7,874 bases of DNA, taken from positions 1 to 7,874 of the forward strand of contig JAGQIB010000095.1 of NCBI GenBank assembly GCA_020431545.1. Reading direction: 5' to 3'. Both the position numbers and the translations under genes were made by a program. The notes below the pieces were generated by a model, which was not told where the DNA came from, did no database searches, and worked only from the letters and a program-made list of their open reading frames with translations. Position 1 is the first letter of the stretch. Each line of letters opens with the position of its first letter. The stretch comes from Gemmatimonadota bacterium (GTDB taxonomy: Bacteria; ARS69). This document shows, piece after piece, positions 1-5,444 of the stretch.

Positions 1-1181
1 TTCCCCTCGACCACCATCGAGTACACGGTGCTCGACGCTCCCGGATCCCAGTCCGTGGCGCGGCCGGTGACGAGATCGATCGCCGCGAGACGGTTCCGCT
101 GCACGCCGCCGATCGTGAAGAAGTCCCCGCCGGCGTAGATCACGTTGCCGTCCGTCGCGAGCGAGAACACGGCGAGACCGGGGTCCGGGTTCCAGGTCGG
201 ATCCACGAGCGCGGTCGTGGCGTCCACCTTGGCGAGCACGCGGATCGTCCCGCCGCCGATGGTGTCGAACGCGCCGCCCGCGTACACGTCATTGCCGAGC
301 TTCGCGATCGCGTCGACGTTGAAGTTCGCGTTCGGGTCCCACGCCGTGGTCACACCGGTCACGGCATCGATCGCCGCGAGCCGACCGTGCGGCGCGCCGC
401 CGAGCGTGCTGAACGCTCCGCAGGCGTACACGAGCGATCCGTCGACGAGCAGATCTCCGATCTCGCCGTTCGCATCCGGATCCCAGGCGGTGAGGTTGCC
501 GGTGCCGAGATCGAACGCCGCGAGTCGGTTCCGCGCCGCTCCGCCGACGTTCAGGAAACGGCCGCCCGCGTAGAGCGTGGTGCCGCTCACCGCGAACTCC
601 GACACCTGATTGTCGGCGCCGGGATTCCACGTCGTCACGGCGCCGGACGTCGCGTCCACGGACGCGAGGCGCGTGCGCGGCTGGCCACCCAGCGTGGTGA
701 AGCCGCCACCCAGGTACACCGTGCTCCCGCTCACCGCGAGCGCCGTCACGTAGCTCGACGCGCTCGGGTTCCAGGCGTTCACGGCCCCGCTCGTCACGTC
801 GACGGCGCCGACGTTCGGGCGGAACTGCCCGCCGACGAAGCTGAACGAGCCGCCGAGGTACATCGTGCCGCCGACCCGCTGCATCACGTAGACGTCGCCG
901 CCGGTGACGGCGGGCGCCCACGCCGACAGCGAACCGTCGGCCAGCACGTGCGCGAGCCCGGTCCGCGCCTCCCCGGCGACGGCGGTGAAGTTGCCGCCGA
1001 GGAACCAGCCGCCGGCTCCGTCCGACACCACGGTGAACACCTCGCCCTCCACGACCGGAGGGGTCCCCACGGCCTGTCCGGACGCCGGATCGAGCGGCGC
1101 CGCGCCGCCCGTGTACGGTTTCACCGACGAGAACGTGCCGCCGAAGTACAGCGTGCTCCCGGAGACGGCGAGGGCGTTCAC
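1..1181 (-). repeat. Tandem 144-bp coding repeats (48-residue propeller blades), at least eight units
   Basis: Within the propeller gene the Gly-Gly landmark recurs every 48 codons (144 bases) six times in succession, then once at 49. The Trp of W-x-P recurs at residues 192, 240, 288 and 336 with the same period, then at 385 and 433. Units are divergent at DNA level, so this is a protein-level blade repeat and not a recent microsatellite-like expansion. The array is still in progress at the window edge. Confidence 0.85.
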
Positions 1182-1346
1182 GTTGCCGCCCCGGACCACC
1201 CAGAGGTCCTGACGGACCTCCTGGGCGGACACGGGGGCCGAGGCCAGGGCGGCCGACAGAGCGGCAAGGGGGAGCAGGCGACGGGTTCGCGCCGACACGA
1301 GGGCGGCGACGCCGCGGGGGCGGCGGGGGAACGACAGGCGATCCAT
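1..1346 (-). CDS. Secreted repeat beta-propeller protein, N-terminal part (3' end outside window)
   Basis: The frame stays open from ATG at 1346 to the window edge, giving 448 complete codons. The start is backed by GAGGA at 1351-1355. Residues 1-41 look like a signal peptide: basic n-region (R20, R22, R23), Leu/Ala core, A-P-V-S-A then Q42. From about residue 56 the protein is a tandem repeat with consensus (V/L)-Y-x-G-G-x-F-x-x-x-G-G-x-x-R-x-x-L-A-x-x-D-x-x-T-G-x-x-x-x-W-x-P-x-A. The first Gly-Gly of each unit falls at 69, 117, 165, 213, 261, 309 (Cys-Gly here), 357 and 406, so the period is 48 with one 49. This resembles delta-60/DUF5122-type propeller blades seen in extracellular proteins of environmental bacteria. 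Ligand and function cannot be told. The gene lies 142 bases downstream of rsgA on the same strand; I see no convincing promoter in that gap. A C-terminal sorting domain may lie beyond the edge (inference). Confidence 0.88.
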   Translation of the reverse strand, partial: MDRLSFPRRPRGVAALVSARTRRLLPLAALSAALASAPVSAQEVRQDLWVVRGGNVNALAVSGSTLYFGGTFSSVKPYTGGAAPLDPASGQAVGTPPVVEGEVFTVVSDGAGGWFLGGNFTAVAGEARTGLAHVLADGSLSAWAPAVTGGDVYVMQRVGGTMYLGGSFSFVGGQFRPNVGAVDVTSGAVNAWNPSASSYVTALAVSGSTVYLGGGFTTLGGQPRTRLASVDATSGAVTTWNPGADNQVSEFAVSGTTLYAGGRFLNVGGAARNRLAAFDLGTGNLTAWDPDANGEIGDLLVDGSLVYACGAFSTLGGAPHGRLAAIDAVTGVTTAWDPNANFNVDAIAKLGNDVYAGGAFDTIGGGTIRVLAKVDATTALVDPTWNPDPGLAVFSLATDGNVIYAGGDFFTIGGVQRNRLAAIDLVTGRATDWDPGASSTVYSMVVEG

Positions 1347-1455
1347 GGGGTCCTCACGGGTCCGGGATACGCGGCCGGGGGGCGGCGGCGCCCGGACGCT
1401 CTGACCTGTATGGCGCGAGACGCCGCCCGGACCGGACATCGAGCCGGACGCGCGT

Positions 1456-1473
1456 TCCGGGGGCGGCCCCGGA
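1456..1473 (-). terminator. GC hairpin downstream of rsgA, weak terminator candidate
   Basis: A perfect 7-bp inverted repeat (TCCGGGG and CCCCGGA on the plus strand) with a 4-base loop lies 16-33 bases past the rsgA stop. It has no T-tract on either side. It could be a factor-dependent terminator or a 3'-end stabiliser, but in such GC-rich DNA a 7-bp stem can arise by chance. Confidence 0.25.
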
Positions 1474-1488
1474 GGATCGGTCCGGCCG

Positions 1489-2553
1489 CTACCACTCCCG
1501 GTCCTTCTTCTTCTTGCGGTACTCCTTCGTCACGGCCTTCCAGCGGCCCTGCTCCTCCCGCTGGAGGCGTACGTCCTGCTTGCGGGCGAGCCAGCGGAGC
1601 TCCCGCTGGAGCTTGCGCCAGCTCTCGAGTCGGCCCGCCGCGAGGCGACCGTCCGCATCCGCCGCGAGGACGGCACAGCCGGGCTCGGCCTCGTGGCCGC
1701 AGTCCCGGAACCGGCACTGCGCCGCGAACCCCTCGACGTCGGGGAACACGGCGGAGAGCGTGTCCTCGTCGGCCCACAGCTTGAGCGAACGCATGCCGGG
1801 CGTGTCGAGCAGCACCGCGCCCCCCGGGAGCGGAAGCAGCTCGCGCGACGTGGTCGTATGGCGACCCTTCGAGTCGCTCTCCCGCACGCCCCCGGTCGCC
1901 TGACGCTCCTCGCCGAGCAGCGCGTTCGCGAGCGTGGACTTGCCGACTCCGGAGGATCCGAGCAGCGCCACCGTGCGACCCGGCGCGAGCCAGCGCGCCA
2001 GCGCATCCACCCCGGTCCCCTCCCGCGCGCTCACGATCACGACGTCGATCCCGGGCGCCGCCGTCTCGATCTCCGCGACGAACGCCTCCGGATCCGCGGC
2101 GAGGTCCGCCTTGTTCAGCACGATCACGGGGGTCGCTCCGCTCTCGTACGTCGCGGTCACGTAGCGTTCCACGCGGCGCGGGTTGAAGTCGTCGTCCAGG
2201 CCGGAGACCAGGAACACCGTGTCCACGTTCGCGGCCACGACCTGCTCCTCCGTGGCCTCTCCGGCGGCCTCGCGCAGGAACACGCTCTTGCGTGACAGCA
2301 CGCGCTCCACGATGCACGGCCCATCCGTTTCCGCGCGCACGGCGACCCAGTCGCCGACCGCCGGGAAGTCCAGTCGCGAGCGTGCTTCGTGACGCAGGCG
2401 TCCCGACACCTCACCCGTGCGCTCGCCGGCCGCCGTCAGCAGCTGGTAGCGCCCGCGGTCCTCGCGACTCACGCGGGCCGGGGCGAGGTCGGTGTGATTG
2501 CCGGCCGCGAACTCGCGCGCCCGCTCGTCGTTCCATCCGTACGTGTGCAGCAT
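1489..2553 (-). CDS. rsgA: RsgA, small ribosomal subunit-dependent (circularly permuted) GTPase
   Basis: RsgA binds the maturing 30S subunit in the cytoplasm and hydrolyses GTP at a late assembly checkpoint (established for the family). The 354-residue product shows the diagnostic permuted motif order: G4 N-K-A-D at 147-150, P-loop G-S-S-G-V-G-K-S-T at 199-207, a G2-like Thr in R-H-T-T-T at 231-235, and G3 D-T-P-G at 250-253. An N-terminal OB-type region precedes them. A zinc-knuckle follows with spacing C280-x4-C285-x-H287-x5-C293. The C-terminus is Lys/Arg-rich (K-K-K-K near 347-350), as is common in one RsgA subfamily. I chose ATG at 2553 because M-L-H-T-Y-G-W-N matches the usual RsgA beginning and GAGGTGA sits 8 bases upstream. 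The frame extends to 2625, but no ribosome-binding site supports that start. All key residues are present. It is preceded by an unusual leader (2554-2853). Confidence 0.97.
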   Translation of the reverse strand: MLHTYGWNDERAREFAAGNHTDLAPARVSREDRGRYQLLTAAGERTGEVSGRLRHEARSRLDFPAVGDWVAVRAETDGPCIVERVLSRKSVFLREAAGEATEEQVVAANVDTVFLVSGLDDDFNPRRVERYVTATYESGATPVIVLNKADLAADPEAFVAEIETAAPGIDVVIVSAREGTGVDALARWLAPGRTVALLGSSGVGKSTLANALLGEERQATGGVRESDSKGRHTTTSRELLPLPGGAVLLDTPGMRSLKLWADEDTLSAVFPDVEGFAAQCRFRDCGHEAEPGCAVLAADADGRLAAGRLESWRKLQRELRWLARKQDVRLQREEQGRWKAVTKEYRKKKKDREW

Positions 2554-2561
2554 CGAGTCCG

Positions 2562-2568
2562 TCACCTC
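2562..2568 (-). promoter_or_regulatory. rsgA Shine-Dalgarno (GAGGTGA)
   Basis: GAGGTGA on the minus strand lies 8 bases before ATG 2553. It decides the start in favour of 2553 over the in-frame upstream ATG at 2625. Confidence 0.8.
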
Positions 2569-2581
2569 GAGGAGGAGTGGG

Positions 2582-2606
2582 CGCCGGACACGTCGTGCGT
2601 CCGGCG
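2582..2606 (-). other. Second hairpin in the rsgA leader
   Basis: A perfect 8-bp inverted repeat (CGCCGGAC and GTCCGGCG) with a 9-base loop lies between the terminator at 2654-2683 and the rsgA ribosome-binding site, ending about 13 bases before it. It has no T-tract. It may shape the mRNA next to the translation start; function is not shown by the sequence. Confidence 0.4.
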
Positions 2607-2644
2607 GAACCCCGGCGTCGACCACGTTGCGGCGGATCTCGGTG

Positions 2645-2683
2645 GGGAAACGAAATCAGCCGCCCCTCTCGGAGCGGCTGATT
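2645..2683 (-). terminator. Strong intrinsic terminator / attenuator upstream of rsgA
   Basis: On the minus strand a perfect 10-bp stem (AATCAGCCGC with GCGGCTGATT) continues inward through UCC/GGG, which includes one U-G wobble, to a GAGA loop of GNRA type. That makes 13 pairs. The 3' arm ends in ATT and is followed by TCGTTTCC, giving a U-rich tail. It lies 24 bases after the small ORF stop and about 100 bases before rsgA, so it either ends a small independent transcript or attenuates rsgA. Confidence 0.75.
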
Positions 2684-2707
2684 CGCGAGGCGCGGAAGGC
2701 GCCGGCG

Positions 2708-2764
2708 CTAGCGCGCGTGCCGGAGAGAGCGTGGCCCGAACCGATGAACGGCGGCGGTTGCCAT
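2708..2764 (-). CDS. Small ORF, 18 residues, Arg-rich; possible leader peptide
   Basis: ATG at 2764 runs 18 codons to TAG at 2710-2708. It has GGAGGG 8 bases upstream (2773-2778), a better ribosome-binding site than several full genes here. The product has Arg at 8, 12, 15 and 18 and His at 7 and 16, beginning M-A-T-A-A-V-H-R. It sits about 53 bases after a predicted transcription start and 24 bases before a strong terminator, the arrangement expected of a translated leader. It is too short for codon statistics to prove coding, and I recognise no family. Alternatives are a short independent mRNA or a fortuitous ORF inside a small RNA. Confidence 0.4.
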   Translation of the reverse strand: MATAAVHRFGPRSLRHAR

Positions 2765-2772
2765 GGCGTGTT

Positions 2773-2778
2773 CCCTCC
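2773..2778 (-). promoter_or_regulatory. Shine-Dalgarno of the 18-codon ORF
   Basis: GGAGGG on the minus strand, 8 bases before ATG 2764. It is the main reason for treating the short frame as possibly translated. Confidence 0.45.
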
Positions 2779-2823
2779 GGTGGTGGTGCCGGCGGCGGGC
2801 GGGGTGCCGGCCGCGAGATCCTG

Positions 2824-2853
2824 ACAGTAGCGCACTCGATCGCCTCGGCGCAA
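2824..2853 (-). promoter_or_regulatory. Candidate sigma-70-type promoter for the small ORF / rsgA leader
   Basis: Minus strand: TTGCGC (2848-2853), 18-base spacer, TACTGT (2824-2829). Transcription would start near 2817. From the small ORF stop at 2708 down to the rsgA start at 2553 there is no TA dinucleotide at all, so no TAnnnT -10 element can exist there. This is therefore the nearest plausible promoter for rsgA as well. Confidence 0.5.
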
Positions 2854-2882
2854 GGGGGACGCGCGCCGGGTACCACCGCGCG

Positions 2883-2919
2883 CCGGCGGTGCCCGCCTCT
2901 CGAGCACGGACACCGCCGG
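2883..2919 (-). terminator. Hairpin after the sulfotransferase gene, probable terminator without T-tract
   Basis: A perfect 9-bp inverted repeat (CCGGCGGTG with CACCGCCGG) extends inward by TCC/GGG with one wobble. It starts 14 bases after the stop of the sulfotransferase on the minus strand. No T-run follows, so termination may need a factor or the hairpin may only protect the 3' end. Position directly after the stop supports a 3'-end role. Confidence 0.4.
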
Positions 2920-2932
2920 GAGCATCGTCGCC

Positions 2933-4609
2933 TCAGCGCACGAGCGTGACCTTCCTCGTCGTCGCCCGGTCGGCGGCCAGCAGCCGCACCGTGTACACGC
3001 CCGGCGCCACGCCGCTCGGTTGCCACGTCGCGCGGTGGCGACCGGATTCCACGGGCCCGTCCACGAGCGTGAGAACCCGCCGGCCCGCCACGTCGAAGAT
3101 GTCGAGCCGCGCCGTCCCCGGCCTCTCCACCGTGAAGTCGAAGGACGTCTCGGCCCGGAACGGATTCGGGAACGCCGGCGACAGCACGGCGCCCCCCACG
3201 GCCGCGACGATCGGCGCCCCGGTGCCCCCCAGCTCGATCGGACCCAGGGGCGTGAGGTCCCGACCCGCGAATCCCGGGAAACTCGGATCGAGTCGCGTCG
3301 CCCGGAAGGTCCGGGTCTCGTTGTTCATGGGGACCTCGCCCTGCATCATCGGTCCGTCCATGTTCACGGGCACGACGTACTCCCACAGGATGTTCTCGGA
3401 CCCGTCGATCTCGAACAGCCGGCCGGGGCCGCCCTCGCAGATCAGGGTGTCGTCGTTCGGGAGCCGCTGCGCGCTCGAGATGAACGAGGAGTAGAAGCTG
3501 TCCGGCGGATCGGCGACGTACGAGTACGCGGCGGCGGCCGGGCCGTGCGGGGTGCCCGACGCCGGCATCGGGTAGTCCCCGTTCGCGTCGACCGTGGTCA
3601 CGATCTCGTCCACCGTGGAGTACGGCCCCCCGGGTCGATCGTTGCCGTTGTTGAAGACCATCATCCGGCCCGCTCCCGTGAGGCCGGAAGGAATCCAGTG
3701 CGGATGGTGCTGCTTGAAGAGCTGACGATCCGCGAGAGTGCCCGCGTCGTATGCCTCGGGGTTCCCCCAGCGGTAGAGCAGATCCCCGCCGCGACCCCGC
3801 ACGCCACCCGTATGCCCGGCCGCCTCCGCGGTCGTCGTGCTGTGGTCGATGATCCAGAACTCGTTGAACGTACGCGAGCTCACCACGATCTGATCGAGTT
3901 CCTCGTCGTACGTCACGGAGTTCATGTGCAGCCAGTTCGCGAGATTGTCCTGGCGGTAGTTGATGTTCACGAGCTCCGGATGGTCGGCCACGACTCCGTA
4001 GTTGTCCTTGGTGGGGTCGAAGTCCTGGATCAGGTGGTCCCACACCTCCCACTTCCACACGATGTTTCCGCCCGAGCTGCCGGTGGGCTCGATCTCGATC
4101 AAGGTCTCCGGCCACAGGCGAGCCTGCTGGAGCGTGGCGGGGTTGCGACCCGCCTGCACGCAATCGGCGAGCGGACGAAGCTCCTTCGCGATCGCCAGGA
4201 TGTTCCCGTTCGGCAGCACGGCGATGTCGTGGTGCGTGATCCTCGTGCTGTCCGAGTACACGAACTCCCAGAGCACGTTGCCGTCCCAGTCCGTGCGTTC
4301 GATGAGGCCGGAACCGACCCCGATCGACGCGTAGAGAATCCCCGCGGACGCGGGACGGATGAGATCGCCGTTGTCCTGCAGATACAGGGAGCTGCCGATG
4401 ACGGTCCCGTGGTCCCACGTGTGCACGACCTCCCCGTTCATGTCGATCAGGTAGGTCGTGGGATACACGAGCGTCTCGAACAGGGTGTAGCCGGGGTACG
4501 CGCCGGGCTCGTTGCGGAGCAGACCGAGGGTCTGGGCTCTGGCGAGGGAGGGGAAGGTGAATACCGAGAGAAGAAAGGCCGCGAGCGCGGCCCGGGTACC
4601 GAACGTCAT
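2933..4609 (-). CDS. Secreted aryl-sulfate sulfotransferase with C-terminal FlgD-like sorting domain
   Basis: Family members (AssT type) move a sulfuryl group from one phenolic sulfate ester to another phenol through a sulfo-histidine, outside the cytoplasm and without PAPS. The 558-residue product has a signal peptide (hydrophobic 7-20, A-R-A then Q26) and a propeller-like body. Family landmarks are H126/H127 in T-H-H-D, H228 in L-H-M-N-S, R246 in V-S-S-R and Q300-H301-H302. As I recall E. coli AssT (H252, H356, R374, catalytic H436), the His-to-Arg spacing of 18 is identical, and the other two His lie close to expected offsets; H301 is my candidate nucleophile. Residues 478-558 form a FlgD/T9SS-like C-terminal domain beginning S-P-A-F-P-N-P-F, typical of FCB-group secreted proteins. 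Start ATG 4609 has GAGGAG (4618-4623) 8 bases upstream. A candidate promoter is at 4670-4698 and a hairpin follows the stop. Actual acceptor and donor are unknown. Confidence 0.85.
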   Translation of the reverse strand: MTFGTRAALAAFLLSVFTFPSLARAQTLGLLRNEPGAYPGYTLFETLVYPTTYLIDMNGEVVHTWDHGTVIGSSLYLQDNGDLIRPASAGILYASIGVGSGLIERTDWDGNVLWEFVYSDSTRITHHDIAVLPNGNILAIAKELRPLADCVQAGRNPATLQQARLWPETLIEIEPTGSSGGNIVWKWEVWDHLIQDFDPTKDNYGVVADHPELVNINYRQDNLANWLHMNSVTYDEELDQIVVSSRTFNEFWIIDHSTTTAEAAGHTGGVRGRGGDLLYRWGNPEAYDAGTLADRQLFKQHHPHWIPSGLTGAGRMMVFNNGNDRPGGPYSTVDEIVTTVDANGDYPMPASGTPHGPAAAAYSYVADPPDSFYSSFISSAQRLPNDDTLICEGGPGRLFEIDGSENILWEYVVPVNMDGPMMQGEVPMNNETRTFRATRLDPSFPGFAGRDLTPLGPIELGGTGAPIVAAVGGAVLSPAFPNPFRAETSFDFTVERPGTARLDIFDVAGRRVLTLVDGPVESGRHRATWQPSGVAPGVYTVRLLAADRATTRKVTLVR

Positions 4610-4669
4610 GTTCTGGGCTCCTCGAAACGTCGTGTAGACCGTGAGGAGCTCCCGGGGGCCAACACTTCT

Positions 4670-4698
4670 ACTCTAGCGATGCCGTGTTCGGACGTCGA
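4670..4698 (-). promoter_or_regulatory. Candidate promoter of the sulfotransferase gene
   Basis: Minus strand: TCGACG (4693-4698), exactly 17 bases, TAGAGT (4670-4675), each matching the sigma-70 consensus at four of six positions. Transcription would begin near 4663, giving an untranslated leader of about 54 bases. The match is moderate. Confidence 0.35.
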
Positions 4699-4760
4699 CG
4701 CAAAAGCAGCGAGCGCTTCCCGACACGGATCCCGTTACCTGCCCCCTCGTGTGCGACAAT

Positions 4761-4776
4761 TGTTCGTTCTCGAACA
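4761..4776. promoter_or_regulatory. 16-bp palindrome, possible operator
   Basis: TGTTCG, four bases (TTCT), CGAACA: a perfect 6-bp dyad. It lies about 60 bases past the GNAT stop and about 100 bases upstream of the predicted sulfotransferase transcription start. It could bind a dimeric regulator or form a small hairpin at the GNAT 3' end. No T-tract supports a terminator. Confidence 0.3.
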
Positions 4777-4835
4777 CCCGCAGCCGCCACTCTCCACGGC
4801 GGGAACCGGGGACATCCGCACCTCCGAGTTCGTCT

Positions 4836-5372
4836 TCACGCGAGTAGACGATCGCGCGGTCGTCCAACTTGCAGCGACCGCTCGTAGCGTACTTCGAATA
4901 CGATTGCATCCGGCACGAGTGCACAGCGCCGTTCCGTCCCGTCCGGCCGCCAACCCTGTGACTCGTAGAAGCGCCGGCCGCGGACGTTGTCGCGAAGGAC
5001 CCAGAGAACCGCGCGTGTGTATCCGCGCTCCCGCAGGCGATCGAGACCCGCCGTGAGAAGGGCGGCACCGTGGCCGCCGCGCCAGTGAGCGGGATCCACG
5101 TTCAGGGAGATGATCTCCCCGGTGTCGGCGCCGACGTCGTCGTCGCGCGGAGGACCGTGGCGACTGAATCCCACGACCCGCCCGTCGGATTCCGCCACGA
5201 GGACGGACGGATCCGCGAGAAAGCCGCGCGTCCAGCGAGCGAGGAGATCGTCCTCGCGCCAGGTTGCCAGGTACTCCGGCGACAGGATGTCCGCGTAGCC
5301 GATCTTCCAGGCCGCGACGCCGACACGAGCGATCGCCGGACCGTCCTCCAGAATCGCGGGGCGACAGGTCAT
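4836..5372 (-). CDS. GNAT-family N-acetyltransferase
   Basis: GCN5-related enzymes transfer an acetyl group from acetyl-CoA to an amine in the cytoplasm. The 178-residue product begins M-T-C-R-P-A-I-L-E-D, the usual GNAT first strand, followed by A-W-K-I-G-Y-A (helix alpha1 region, 21-27). Motif A is at about 87-110: I-I-S-L-N-V-D-P then W-R-G-G-H-G-A-A-L-L, the pyrophosphate-binding loop. Motif B has N129 and R-R-F-Y-E-S-Q-G-W at 133-141, with Y136 in the position of the usual general acid. Length is normal for a single-domain GNAT. Start ATG 5372 has GGAGG (5380-5384) 7 bases upstream and agrees with family N-termini; the frame continues to 5516 but would then overlap the divergent gene. 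About 15 residues after V-R-Y-E-R-S-L are a non-conserved basic tail. Substrate cannot be inferred from context. Confidence 0.92.
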   Translation of the reverse strand: MTCRPAILEDGPAIARVGVAAWKIGYADILSPEYLATWREDDLLARWTRGFLADPSVLVAESDGRVVGFSRHGPPRDDDVGADTGEIISLNVDPAHWRGGHGAALLTAGLDRLRERGYTRAVLWVLRDNVRGRRFYESQGWRPDGTERRCALVPDAIVFEVRYERSLQVGRPRDRLLA

Positions 5373-5393
5373 GTCCGTTCCTCCGGGTGCGAC

Positions 5394-5399
5394 ATCATA
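5394..5399 (-). promoter_or_regulatory. Candidate -10 box of the GNAT gene (TATGAT)
   Basis: TATGAT on the minus strand matches the consensus at five of six positions and would place the transcription start about 15 bases before ATG 5372. No good -35 is visible at 17-18 bases upstream, so the call rests on the -10 alone. Confidence 0.35.
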
Positions 5400-5434
5400 C
5401 CGCGCGGATCGGACCGAGGGCTTCCGCGCGATCC

Positions 5435-5439
5435 GGAGG
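5435..5439 (+). promoter_or_regulatory. Shine-Dalgarno deciding the GTG 5445 start
   Basis: GGAGG followed by five bases and GTG at 5445. The in-frame ATGs at 5535 and 5556 have no such site in front of them, so the GTG is preferred. An ATG at 5441 is out of frame and too close. Confidence 0.5.
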
Positions 5440-5444
5440 AATGC

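Larger units (their letters stand above)
4610..4835. other. Intergenic region between GNAT and sulfotransferase genes
   Basis: These 226 bases hold the candidate sulfotransferase promoter, the 16-bp palindrome at 4761-4776, a weak 5-bp inverted repeat (CCGCC 4784-4788, GGCGG 4798-4802) and a 26-codon minus-strand frame (4815-4735) with GGAGGT only 4 bases before its ATG. The lower part (about 4640-4780) is visibly less GC-rich than the genes, as expected for a promoter region. I see no conventional gene. Confidence 0.5.

Noticed and set aside
1..1181. 144-base periodicity taken as a possible CRISPR or satellite array
   Set aside because: The period is explained by 48-residue propeller blades. 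Units diverge at DNA level and there are no identical short repeats with unique spacers.
1489..1530. Lys-rich C-terminus of RsgA as an unusual fusion or frameshift
   Set aside because: A basic tail with K-E-Y-R-K-K-K-K is, from memory, normal for one RsgA subfamily and probably contacts rRNA.
387..1784. Long plus-strand open frame (465 codons) across the propeller and rsgA genes
   Set aside because: It is antisense to two well-supported genes. Its translation is Arg/His/Gly/Ala-rich and low in hydrophobic structure, the usual shadow in GC-rich DNA.
2562..4418. Minus-strand open frame of 618 codons in another frame of the sulfotransferase
   Set aside because: The composition is Arg/Gly/Ser-rich without motifs. 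It crosses the intergenic hairpin, the small ORF and the terminator.
4761..4776. Palindrome as a LexA/SOS box
   Set aside because: Half-sites are in the order GTTC...GAAC with six bases between, the reverse of the GAAC-N4-GTTC box. The flanking genes are not SOS genes.
3020..5056. Plus-strand open frame of 678 codons
   Set aside because: Antisense to the sulfotransferase and GNAT genes, full of Arg/Val/His runs with no recognisable domain. The minus-strand genes have signal peptide, motifs and ribosome-binding sites.
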